64,000 nt of DNA, taken from assembly GCA_934293575.1 (NCBI GenBank), contig CAKQYU010000001.1:186001-250000 (forward strand), in the 5' to 3' direction. The DNA is from an uncultured Lachnospiraceae bacterium (GTDB taxonomy: Bacteria > Bacillota > Clostridia > Lachnospirales > Lachnospiraceae). The translations under genes were made by a program, and so were the position numbers. This document shows, piece by piece, positions 24,154 to 31,696 of the stretch; position 1 is the first letter of the stretch; each line of letters begins with the position of its first letter. The notes beneath the pieces are model-generated. The model saw only the letters and a program-made list of their open reading frames with translations, did not search any database and was not told the DNA's origin.

Positions 24154-24762
24154 ATGTCAGGTAAGTATAATGTTAAGAAAAAGAAAAATATATCAACCGT
24201 TTCTCCTCTTTTTGCATGGATGCGAAAGAGTATTCTGACCGGAATTGTGATTGGAGGATGTATCTATTTTTTTGTGCTCCTATGTAAAAATTATGAAATT
24301 CATTTTTCCGATTCGGTTGGAATGGCAGATATTATAAAACAGGTATCGTTAAAAAATCTGTATTTTTATCTTTTGAGAAAAAGATGTTACATGTTTATTT
24401 TGTTTTTTTGCCTGGCTTTTTTATTCAACATAAAATATGCTGTGCTGATATCGGGAACAATATTTGGAATGTATTATGGAATCGTTATGTGTTCTTTCAT
24501 TCTGCATGAAAATTTAATGGGAATTCTGCATGCAATTTCTTATTTTTATCCTCATTTCCTGTTTTATTTTCTGATCATACTAATTGTAGGTGGGATGATG
24601 AAGCGGAAAGATACATCTTGTGGTTATACAACAAATCATTTTCATTCTGTCCGAATAAAATATTTTCTTAAAATTTTTGTAATAATTTTGTTGCTTCTTT
24701 TGGGCGTGTATCTGGAGCTGAAATGTCCGATTTTTTTTGAAAAATTTTTTACCAATATGTAG
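24154..24762 (+). CDS. Membrane protein, SpoIIM-like (tentative)
   Basis: A 202-residue protein with about five hydrophobic segments. The central part resembles the SpoIIM/DUF95 pattern: LISGTIFGMYYGIVMCSF, followed by ISYFYPHFLFYFLIIL, where a Pro-His pair closes a helix. SpoIIM works with SpoIIP and SpoIID in septal thinning during engulfment. In Bacillus and several clostridia spoIIM lies close to xerD, and here xerD follows, which supports the call. Similarity is loose, so it could be an unrelated membrane protein. It has no strong ribosome site. Confidence 0.5.
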   Translation: MSGKYNVKKKKNISTVSPLFAWMRKSILTGIVIGGCIYFFVLLCKNYEIHFSDSVGMADIIKQVSLKNLYFYLLRKRCYMFILFFCLAFLFNIKYAVLISGTIFGMYYGIVMCSFILHENLMGILHAISYFYPHFLFYFLIILIVGGMMKRKDTSCGYTTNHFHSVRIKYFLKIFVIILLLLLGVYLELKCPIFFEKFFTNM

Positions 24763-24839
24763 TGTAAAGTTATTATGTTAATACTTCATTTGGTAGAAAA
24801 TGGCGTAAACACTAGGCTTTGTAGTGGTTTGATGAAAAA

Positions 24840-24875
24840 ATAATGTTTGATTTTATGTAAATTAAACATTATAAT
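24840..24875 (+). promoter_or_regulatory. xerD promoter overlapped by a 33-base near-palindrome
   Basis: The promoter is TTGATT (24847-24852), 17 bases, TATAAT (24870-24875). It is covered by an inverted repeat with 14-bp arms (24840-24853 and 24859-24872, one G·T pair, 5-base centre), so a protein bound there would block RNA polymerase. In the spacer, TTATGTAAATT (24853-24863) is near the XerD arm of Firmicute dif sites (TTATGTAAACT). Repression is inference. Confidence 0.6.
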
Positions 24876-24910
24876 GAGTTAAGTGATTACGAAAAAGCAG
24901 GGGTTAGAGA

Positions 24911-25804
24911 ATGTTACAAAAGATTGATGAGTTCGTAGAATACTTAACAAATGTTAAAAAATCAAGTAAGAATACAATTGCATCTTACAAACGGGATTTG
25001 GTGAAATTGTATCATTATTTGGAAGCATTTGGATATAATGGTTGGGAAGATGTTACCGGTACGAATTTAAATTCTTACATACTGATGATAGAAAAGAACG
25101 GAATGTCATCGGCAACGGTATCCAGAAATATTGCTTCCATAAAGTCTTTTTATTTATATCTTTTAAAACAGGGTATTATAAAAGAAGATCCAAGTGATAC
25201 ATTAAAACCACCCAAAATCGAAAAAAAGGCTCCGGTTATTTTAACAATTGAAGAGGTTAATTTATTATTGTCTCAACCGAATGGGGATACACCAAAGGAG
25301 ATTCGGGACAAAGCAATGCTTGAATTGTTGTATGCAACCGGTATCCGGGTTTCGGAGTTGATTGGGTTAAAGTTAAGTGATGTGAATCTTTCAATGAATT
25401 ACATACAGTGTCATGAGAACGGAAAGGATCGCGTCATTCCGTTTACGAATGAAACAAAAGAGGCATTGGAAAAATATCTGGAAACTTCAAGAGAGGCATT
25501 ATGCAAAGAAGATCAGGGATATCTGTTTACAAATTGTCAGGGAGATCCTATGACAAGACAAGGATTTTGGAAACTGATCAAATATTATTCTACGAAGGCA
25601 GGAATTAAAAAGGATATTACACCGCATACGATAAGACATTCATTTGCAATGCATTTGGTCGGTAATGGTGCGGATTTAAAGTCTGTACAGGAAATGTTGG
25701 GACATTCGGATATTTCCACAACACAGATTTATTTAAGGGCAACTGCCAATACCAGACTAAAGGAAGTGTATGAAAAAGCGCATCCGAGGGCACATGTTTC
25801 ATAA
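24911..25804 (+). CDS. xerD: Tyrosine recombinase XerD
   Basis: A 297-residue site-specific recombinase that, with XerC, resolves chromosome dimers at dif with help from FtsK. The N-terminal SAM-like domain (about 1-95) contains SKNTIASYKRDL and SATVSRNIASIKSFYLYL. The catalytic domain has R146 in ATGIRVSEL, K172, H239-x-x-R242 in HTIRHSF, H265 in LGHSDISTTQ and the nucleophile Y274. The length and motifs are those of XerD. A near-palindrome over its promoter suggests a repressor. ftsK is in the same window but about 20 kb away. Confidence 0.95.
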   Translation: MLQKIDEFVEYLTNVKKSSKNTIASYKRDLVKLYHYLEAFGYNGWEDVTGTNLNSYILMIEKNGMSSATVSRNIASIKSFYLYLLKQGIIKEDPSDTLKPPKIEKKAPVILTIEEVNLLLSQPNGDTPKEIRDKAMLELLYATGIRVSELIGLKLSDVNLSMNYIQCHENGKDRVIPFTNETKEALEKYLETSREALCKEDQGYLFTNCQGDPMTRQGFWKLIKYYSTKAGIKKDITPHTIRHSFAMHLVGNGADLKSVQEMLGHSDISTTQIYLRATANTRLKEVYEKAHPRAHVS

Positions 25805-25824
25805 ATGAAAAAAGTGTGAAGTGT

Positions 25825-25853
25825 TTGTATATTTGCGGATTCTATAGTATAAT
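25825..25853 (+). promoter_or_regulatory. Promoter for the ABC-GldG operon
   Basis: TTGTAT, 17 bases, perfect TATAAT. It fires into a terminator hairpin only about 10 bases after the expected start, before the first gene of the operon at 25920. Confidence 0.75.
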
Positions 25854-25869
25854 TTCATATAGTATGTAG

Positions 25870-25900
25870 AGGACTATGTTCATACATAGTCCTTTTGTTT
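25870..25900 (+). terminator. Terminator after xerD, downstream of the ABC operon promoter
   Basis: A 9-bp stem (AGGACTATG with CATAGTCCT, loop TTCATA) followed by TTTGTTTTGG. It would end xerD transcription and also stop RNA from the promoter at 25825-25853, so expression of the ABC operon depends on read-through or on controlled termination. Confidence 0.75.
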
Positions 25901-25919
25901 TGGTTATTTGGGAGGCAAT

Positions 25920-26846
25920 ATGATTGAAGTGAAAAATATATCCATGTCCTATGGGAAAAAAGAGGTATTAAAAGATATTAGTTTCCAAATTGGGGATGGA
26001 GAAGTAATTGGATTATTGGGAGAAAATGGTGCAGGTAAGTCAACCACGATGAATATTTTGACCGGATATCTGAAACCGAATGGTGGAGAAGTGCTCATTG
26101 AGGAAGTGGATATGATGAAGCATCCGATTGAGGCGAAAAAAAAGATTGGATATCTGCCGGAGGTTCCACCGCTTTATAAGGATATGAAGGTGGTTGAGTA
26201 TTTAGAATATGCTGCAAGGCTGAAAAAGAGAAAAGATGTTTCGCAGGAAGTGAAACGTGTAATGGATTTGTTTGATTTGTATGAGAATCGTTTGCAGGTA
26301 ATCAAACATTTATCGAAAGGATGGCAGCAACGGGTAGGATTTGCCGGCAGTCTGATCGGAAACCCTCCATTTTTGATTTTAGATGAACCGTTGGTTGGAT
26401 TGGATCCTTCGGAATCAAAAAAAGTCCGGGAATTGATTAAAGAATTATCCAAAGATCATACCATTATGATCAGTTCCCATATCTTAAAAGAGATTGAGGA
26501 ACTTTGTACCGGAATCTTGATTTTAAAGAACGGAACAATTGCATTCCATGATTCCATGGAAAAGGCAAGACACGGAAATAAGAACACTTACAAGTTGGTG
26601 ATTAAGGGAGAAAAGGACAAGATTATGCTGTTGTTGACAAATTCCGATTTGCTTCAGAAAGTGGAATTTATGAAGGAACAGGAAGAATCGGTATATGAAT
26701 TTCTTGTGGAGGCAAAACAAAGCAAGGATATTCGCGATAGTTTACTTGGACTGCTGGTTGGCAAAAAGTTTTCCGTATATGGTGTGGAACGATTTGAACA
26801 ATCTTTGGAAGATATGTTTCTGACTATGAATAAGGAGGACAAATAA
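25920..26846 (+). CDS. ABC transporter ATP-binding protein
   Basis: A 308-residue ATPase of the ABC-2 (export/gliding-type) class. Walker A is GENGAGKSTTMN, the Q-loop region is GYLPEVPPLYKDM, the signature is LSKGWQQRVGFAGSLIG (the usual LSGGQ is LSKGW), Walker B LILDEPLVGLDP, and the H-loop is ISSHIL. The last 90 residues are a regulatory domain found in this class. I chose ATG 25920 over the TTG at 25908, because GGGAGG lies 5-9 bases before 25920. It overlaps the permease gene by one base (TAATG), so the two are coupled. It likely powers the membrane protein that follows. Confidence 0.92.
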   Translation: MIEVKNISMSYGKKEVLKDISFQIGDGEVIGLLGENGAGKSTTMNILTGYLKPNGGEVLIEEVDMMKHPIEAKKKIGYLPEVPPLYKDMKVVEYLEYAARLKKRKDVSQEVKRVMDLFDLYENRLQVIKHLSKGWQQRVGFAGSLIGNPPFLILDEPLVGLDPSESKKVRELIKELSKDHTIMISSHILKEIEELCTGILILKNGTIAFHDSMEKARHGNKNTYKLVIKGEKDKIMLLLTNSDLLQKVEFMKEQEESVYEFLVEAKQSKDIRDSLLGLLVGKKFSVYGVERFEQSLEDMFLTMNKEDK

Positions 26847-28972
26847 TGTTGGCAATATTAAGAAAAGAACTGAAAATGTATTACAGTTCATTGTTTTCAT
26901 ACATTTATTATATGATTTTCTTTTTAGTGGCAGGGGTTATTTTCTCCAATAAATGTCTGGAATATTACAGTACGGAATTTGGATATTCCGTGTTGCGGTA
27001 TTGTGTTTATGTGGTTATTTTTATGGTGCCGCTTTGTACAATGCGTTCTTTTTCACAGGAAAGAAAATTAAAGACGGACCAGATGTTATTTACGGCACCG
27101 GTATCAACAATTTCAATTTTGGCAGGTAAATATATTGCAACTGCGATATACGTGTTACTGCCGGTAATCTTGTCTTTGTTTTATCCGCTCTTTATCAGCG
27201 GGTACGGACAGGTAAATGGTGATTTTTTGTTTAGTGCATATCTGGGAAGTATATTGTTGATTTTTGTAGCACTCGGAATCGGTATGTTTTTGTCTACACT
27301 GACGACAAACTATATTTTAGCTGCGATGCTTACCTATGTAGTTTACATTGTTATCATGCTTGGCAGAGTATTGGAAAAGATTGTGGATGCAAACGGAATA
27401 GCATATGAAGTGCTGCATGAATTGTCCGTGTACAATAAATTCTATGATATGATTTCCGGAATTGTAAGAAGCGGAGATATCTGTTACTTTTTGGTTTTGA
27501 TTCTTTTATTTTTTGTATTAACCTGGATTTCTTTGCTAAATCACAGAGTAAATTGGAAACAGACAGTTGTGACTGCCTCTGTTGCGGTTATAATTGCTTT
27601 TTTGGGAAGTCTGATTGGATTTGAAACAACCAAAGTATATGATTTTACACCTGAAAAGTTACTGACCTTATCCGAACAGACAAAGGACAGTATAAAATCC
27701 ATTGAGGATGAAACCTATATTTACTATGTGGGCAGTAAAAGTCAGGCAAATGCAACCTATGTGGAATTGTTATCCGCATATCAAAAGCTAAATGACAATT
27801 TAAAGGTGGAGTATATCCCGTTATCGGATGCAACATTCCGGGATGCATATTTTTCGGATATGCCGCAGGTGAATGAGGCGAGTATGGTTGTTGCTACGGA
27901 CAATCGATATATTATATTGGATTCGGATGATTATATTACGGTTTCGCAGACCGGCAAGTATTCCTATGAGCGGTTGTTAGAGATAGAAGATCAGCTGACC
28001 TCAGCAATTTTATATACCAATGCGGAGAATATCAAAAAAATTGCAAGAATTGTAGGACATGGAGAAACTGTATTGGGTTCCGGTTATCTGAATACATTGA
28101 AGCGTTCGGGTTATGAATTTGATATTGTGGATTTGTCGGAAGAAAGCAAAGATATATCGAGTACTTTTTATAAAGATTATTCGGCAATCTTCATCTGTGC
28201 ACCGGATGAGGATTACAGTCAGGATGATATTGAAATGTTGCAATATTTTTTGAAGGCGGGCGGAACCTTATTGGTTTCCATCGATCCGTTAAATGAGGAT
28301 TTGGATAACTTATATGCCTTCTTAAAAAAATATGGATTGGATATACAATCCGGTGTTTTGGTTGATCCGCAGGAGGGATATTATATATTAGATACCCAGT
28401 ATTATTTATCTCCGACATTAGAGGATACCGATTATACCGGGGAAGTTAAAAAGAAAAATCTGGGAATTGCGACCTATACGAGTAAGGGAATTGCTTTGTA
28501 TGGGGAAGGAAACGGTTATTCCGTAACCGATTTGCTGTTGACAAGTGAGGCCTCTTTTTCCAAGGTTGATAATTTTAATAATATGACAACCAAGGGAGAG
28601 AATGACATCAATGGACCGTTCAGTGTTGCGTCGATAGCAAGTAACCCGGAGGAAGGAAAGATTTTCCTTATGACATCCGATGTGTTCTTTAATGAAAAGG
28701 CAAATGAAGAAACCGGTAATGCAAATTCACGTTTCTTTGTGGAAATGATAAAATCCGTAACCGGAGATCAGGATGTGGTATGGATTCCGGGAAAAGATGT
28801 CAACAGTCAGAGTGCACATTATAAGTCAAAAATGATTGCAAAAGCCAAAATAATTGCTATGGTTGTAGTACCGGCTGTGATTCTTATTATCGGAATTGTG
28901 ATATTGGTATTGCGTATGAAGAATGTGATATGGAAGTTGAAAGAAAAGGGAAATAAAAAAGATGAGTCGTGA
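26846..28972 (+). CDS. ABC-2 permease fused to a GldG-like domain
   Basis: A 708-residue membrane protein. The first 255 residues are an ABC-2-type permease with about six membrane helices (start MLAILRKELKMYYSSLFSYI; RSFSQERKLKTDQMLFTAP is a typical loop). From about 260 to 675 is a long extracytoplasmic region of the GldG/IFT-like type (TVSQTGKYSYERLLEIEDQL, IARIVGHGE, FICAPDEDYSQDDIEMLQYFLKAGG is split by short gaps here), ending with a C-terminal membrane helix (about 678-698) and a basic tail. Bacteroidetes have GldA-GldF-GldG as separate genes, whereas here F and G are one chain. The substrate is unknown. Confidence 0.85.
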   Translation: MLAILRKELKMYYSSLFSYIYYMIFFLVAGVIFSNKCLEYYSTEFGYSVLRYCVYVVIFMVPLCTMRSFSQERKLKTDQMLFTAPVSTISILAGKYIATAIYVLLPVILSLFYPLFISGYGQVNGDFLFSAYLGSILLIFVALGIGMFLSTLTTNYILAAMLTYVVYIVIMLGRVLEKIVDANGIAYEVLHELSVYNKFYDMISGIVRSGDICYFLVLILLFFVLTWISLLNHRVNWKQTVVTASVAVIIAFLGSLIGFETTKVYDFTPEKLLTLSEQTKDSIKSIEDETYIYYVGSKSQANATYVELLSAYQKLNDNLKVEYIPLSDATFRDAYFSDMPQVNEASMVVATDNRYIILDSDDYITVSQTGKYSYERLLEIEDQLTSAILYTNAENIKKIARIVGHGETVLGSGYLNTLKRSGYEFDIVDLSEESKDISSTFYKDYSAIFICAPDEDYSQDDIEMLQYFLKAGGTLLVSIDPLNEDLDNLYAFLKKYGLDIQSGVLVDPQEGYYILDTQYYLSPTLEDTDYTGEVKKKNLGIATYTSKGIALYGEGNGYSVTDLLLTSEASFSKVDNFNNMTTKGENDINGPFSVASIASNPEEGKIFLMTSDVFFNEKANEETGNANSRFFVEMIKSVTGDQDVVWIPGKDVNSQSAHYKSKMIAKAKIIAMVVVPAVILIIGIVILVLRMKNVIWKLKEKGNKKDES

Positions 28973-29936
28973 TAACAAATCAAATAACAAAATTATAATT
29001 CGTATATTGTTATCCGTGTTTTTGATTGGAATCCTAACAGTATCCGTATACCGATATTCCTATGCATCATGGGTAGAGGATGAGGATGGAATCCACTATA
29101 AGGATGAGGATGGTGAATATGTAACCGGATTTCAGACGATAGAAGATGAATTGTATTTTTTTGATTCAAACGGAAATCTTCTGAAGGGAAAGATTTACGT
29201 TCAGGAACAGGATGCATATTATTACGCAGATGATACCGGTAAAATTCAAACCGGTGTAATTGATGACGGAAGTCATTTTTATGTAACGGATGATACCGGC
29301 AAAATTCAAACCGGATTTGTGGATTATGAGAATCAAAGATATTATTTTAATTCCAAAGCAGAGCTTGTGACGGGATGGTATAAAAATGATGATAACTGGT
29401 ATTATGCAGATGAAAACGGAAGAATGTTAACCGGCTTTGTCGAAGTTGACGGTTACCGGTATTATTTGAATGATGACGGAGTCCGCGTCTATGATACAAT
29501 GATGGAAATTGACGGAGTAACGTATATCTTTAATAAGGATGGAAGTGTGGATGAAAATGCAACTTCCCTGTATCCGTTGCTTGTATTTGTGAATGAAAAA
29601 CGGAAGTCGTTAGGACATACGGAATTTACAATTAATACTAAGGTTCAGTCCTGTGCCATTAAAAGGGCATCTTCCTTGGTGAACGGTTATACGGCAGATG
29701 CACAGGATATGTCAATAGAGACAATGTTAAGTAACCGGGGGGTGTCCTGTAGCGGTGGATATGAATTTGCATATGGTGGAATTGCCGGATATAATATGGA
29801 TACATTGTTATCAAATTTAGAAAAGGACGGAAAATTTGAAGAAATGTTAAATGATGATAAAGTTACCGATATAGGAATGGGAGTATCCACACAGGAAGAT
29901 ATCAATTATTATGATATTATATTGATAAAAAGATAA
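28962..29936 (+). CDS. Cell-wall-binding-repeat protein with CAP-like C-terminal domain
   Basis: A 324-residue protein with an N-terminal signal or anchor segment (about 11-30) followed by roughly six to seven repeats of the choline/glucan-binding type (residues 36-200), each with a Y/F-Y/F pair, a DG/NG turn and TG (for example GFVEVDGYRYYLNDDG). The C-terminal 125 residues look like a degraded CAP/SCP domain: LLVFVNEKRKSLGHTEFT, QSCAIKRASSLV and the final DIGMGVSTQEDINYYDI. Typical CAP His/Glu residues are not apparent, so activity is doubtful. It overlaps the upstream permease gene by 11 bases and must be part of the same operon; the domain call is firm, the role is not. Confidence 0.85.
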   Translation: MSRDNKSNNKIIIRILLSVFLIGILTVSVYRYSYASWVEDEDGIHYKDEDGEYVTGFQTIEDELYFFDSNGNLLKGKIYVQEQDAYYYADDTGKIQTGVIDDGSHFYVTDDTGKIQTGFVDYENQRYYFNSKAELVTGWYKNDDNWYYADENGRMLTGFVEVDGYRYYLNDDGVRVYDTMMEIDGVTYIFNKDGSVDENATSLYPLLVFVNEKRKSLGHTEFTINTKVQSCAIKRASSLVNGYTADAQDMSIETMLSNRGVSCSGGYEFAYGGIAGYNMDTLLSNLEKDGKFEEMLNDDKVTDIGMGVSTQEDINYYDIILIKR

Positions 29937-29960
29937 AAGGTGCGTAATGCACCTTTTATT
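29933..29960. terminator. Shared terminator between the CAP-like gene and aroC
   Basis: An 11-bp perfect stem (ATAAAAGGTGC with GCACCTTTTAT, loop GTAAT) followed by TTTGTTAT. The stop codons of both convergent genes (29934-29936 and 29956-29958) lie within or at the edge of the stem, so it serves both sides. Confidence 0.85.
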
Positions 29961-31059
29961 TGTTATAAAAATCAGTAATTCCTTTCATTGTTGAGGTCAT
30001 ATTGACAAGTAATGCATCTAAGATTGTGATGGCAGCCATTGCCTCAACGACAACAACGGCACGGGGAACAACGATAGGATCATGACGGCCTTTGATTGCA
30101 ATGGTCGTTTTTTCTTTTTGTGTGGTTACAGTCTGTTGCGGACTGAAAATGGATGGCGTTGGTTTGAAGGTGGCGCGAAGGATAATATCGGCACCGTCGC
30201 TCATTCCGCCTAGGATACCTCCCGCGTGATTGGAAGTTGTAATGATTTCCTGCTGCTCATCAAGGGTAAATCCATCATTATCTTCCGAACCGAGCATGGT
30301 GGAAACCGTTGTTCCGTCACCGATTTCTACCGCTTTAACCGCTCCGATTGACATAACGGCTTTGGCGAGATTCGCATCTAATTTTTCAAATACAGTATCA
30401 CCGAGACCTGCCGGAACACCGGTAATTTTTGCTTCTACACAACCGCCGACCGAGTTGTTTTCACCACGCATTTTTAAAACATAGTCGCTTGCCTGTTTGG
30501 CAGCTTCACAATCCGGCATATACAAAAGATTGCGGAAAATTTCATCGGCATCAAAATGCTCCGGATTAATTTGAACCGGTCCGATGGATTTGGTGTAGGT
30601 CAGAAAACGGATACCTAACTGATTTAATATTTTTATGGCAATGGCACCGGCTGCAACTCTTGCAATCGTTTCTCTTCCGGAAGAACGGCCGCCTCCGCGG
30701 TAATCTCGGAACCCATATTTTGCATCAAAGGTATAGTCTGCATGTCCCGGACGATAGCAGTTTGCGATTTCGCTGTAATCTTTGGATTTTTGTGTTTTGT
30801 TATATACAATCATGGAGATTGGAGTACCGGTTGTTTTTCCTTCAAAGATACCGGATAAAATTTCCACCTGATCCGCTTCATTTCTCGGTGTGGAAAAAGG
30901 TGACTGCCCGGGTTTTCTTCTATTTAAAAAGGGTTGAATGTCACTTTCGGAAAGTTCCAAGCCGGCAGGACAGCCATCCACTACAACGCCGATTGCTTTT
31001 CCGTGGGATTCTCCCCAGGTTGAGATTTTAAAAATATTACCAAGTATTGAGCCTGACAT
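29956..31059 (-). CDS. aroC: Chorismate synthase
   Basis: A 367-residue FMN-dependent enzyme that converts EPSP to chorismate, the last shared step of aromatic amino acid synthesis. Signature regions are FKISTWGESHGKAIGVVVDG, RRKPGQSPFSTPRNEADQV, the RGGGRSSGRETIARVAAGA block that binds flavin and substrate, and KGRHDPIVVPRAVVVVEAM. I chose ATG 31059 (MSGSILG) over 31074, because on the minus strand AAGGAGG precedes it with a normal gap. It is a lone minus-strand gene with its own promoter; other aro genes are not in the window. Confidence 0.97.
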   Translation of the reverse strand: MSGSILGNIFKISTWGESHGKAIGVVVDGCPAGLELSESDIQPFLNRRKPGQSPFSTPRNEADQVEILSGIFEGKTTGTPISMIVYNKTQKSKDYSEIANCYRPGHADYTFDAKYGFRDYRGGGRSSGRETIARVAAGAIAIKILNQLGIRFLTYTKSIGPVQINPEHFDADEIFRNLLYMPDCEAAKQASDYVLKMRGENNSVGGCVEAKITGVPAGLGDTVFEKLDANLAKAVMSIGAVKAVEIGDGTTVSTMLGSEDNDGFTLDEQQEIITTSNHAGGILGGMSDGADIILRATFKPTPSIFSPQQTVTTQKEKTTIAIKGRHDPIVVPRAVVVVEAMAAITILDALLVNMTSTMKGITDFYNK

Positions 31060-31091
31060 ATGTGCCTCCTTCATTGTTGTTTTCTACACAC

Positions 31092-31120
31092 ATCATAGCA
31101 GATTCTTTTTGTATTGGCAA
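31092..31120 (-). promoter_or_regulatory. aroC promoter
   Basis: On the minus strand, TTGCCA, 17 bases, TATGAT with a TGC extension. It ends 32 bases before the chosen aroC ATG. Confidence 0.78.
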
Positions 31121-31135
31121 TTTTGAAATTTGAGG

Positions 31136-31164
31136 TTTACTTTTAAAAATGCTTATGTTAATAT
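31136..31164 (+). promoter_or_regulatory. rpsO promoter
   Basis: TTTACT, 17 bases, TAATAT with a TGT extension. The leader from about 31171 to 31263 is near 90 bases long and contains CCAACCT (31212-31218), which could pair with AGGTTG of the ribosome site. This is a candidate for S15 self-control, not shown. Confidence 0.6.
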
Positions 31165-31263
31165 ACAGAAGTACGTTTTGTATTAACCCTGTGCTCAGAA
31201 TCAGGATACTCCAACCTTTTTCTTAGCAATGGGCGATTTATTATTTATTAGGAGGTTGCTTTT

Positions 31264-31530
31264 ATGATTACAACAGAGCAGAAGAAAGAAATTATTGAAA
31301 AGTACGGACGTGGAACAAATGATACCGGTTCTCCAGAGGTTCAGGTTGCATTATTAACAGCCAGAATTAATGATTTACAGGAGCATTTCAAGGCTCATCC
31401 AAAGGATCATCATTCAAGAAGAGGTCTTCTTAAGATGGTTGGTCAGAGACGTAATATGTTAGCTTACTTAAAGAAGGTTGATATTGAGCGTTACAGAGCA
31501 TTAATTGAGTCATTAGGCTTAAGAAAATAA
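31264..31530 (+). CDS. rpsO: 30S ribosomal protein S15
   Basis: An 88-residue small-subunit protein that binds 16S rRNA early in assembly and often controls its own mRNA. The sequence is typical: ITTEQKKEIIEKYGRG, TGSPEVQVALLTARIN, LQEHFKAHPKDHHSRRGLL, and the ending RYRALIESLGLRK. AGGAGG lies 8 bases before the ATG. In most bacteria pnp follows directly, but here an 8.2 kb adhesin gene lies between. Confidence 0.98.
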   Translation: MITTEQKKEIIEKYGRGTNDTGSPEVQVALLTARINDLQEHFKAHPKDHHSRRGLLKMVGQRRNMLAYLKKVDIERYRALIESLGLRK

Positions 31531-31548
31531 TTACAGTACTTTCAAGTG

Positions 31549-31579
31549 GGACATACAGTTATTCTGTATGTCCTTTTTT
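31549..31579 (+). terminator. Terminator after rpsO
   Basis: A 10-bp perfect stem (GGACATACAG with CTGTATGTCC, loop TTATT) followed by six T. Confidence 0.9.
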
Positions 31580-31601
31580 CATGTTTTTTATGAAAACAGG
31601 T

Positions 31602-31630
31602 TTGATTTATAAATCTACATACGATATAAT
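31602..31630 (+). promoter_or_regulatory. Promoter for the giant adhesin gene
   Basis: TTGATT, 17 bases, perfect TATAAT. With the terminators before and after the gene it makes the adhesin an independent transcription unit. Confidence 0.82.
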
Positions 31631-31696
31631 ATTGAATTAATATGTTTAAAAATATACTTTTATAAGAAGATGCAATAAGTAAGATGGAGGTAGACA

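Noticed and set aside
28962..29936. Reading the wall-repeat/CAP-like protein as a toxin or glucosyltransferase-type repeat protein
   Set aside because: The repeats alone are shared by many surface proteins, and no toxin or glycosyltransferase catalytic domain is present.
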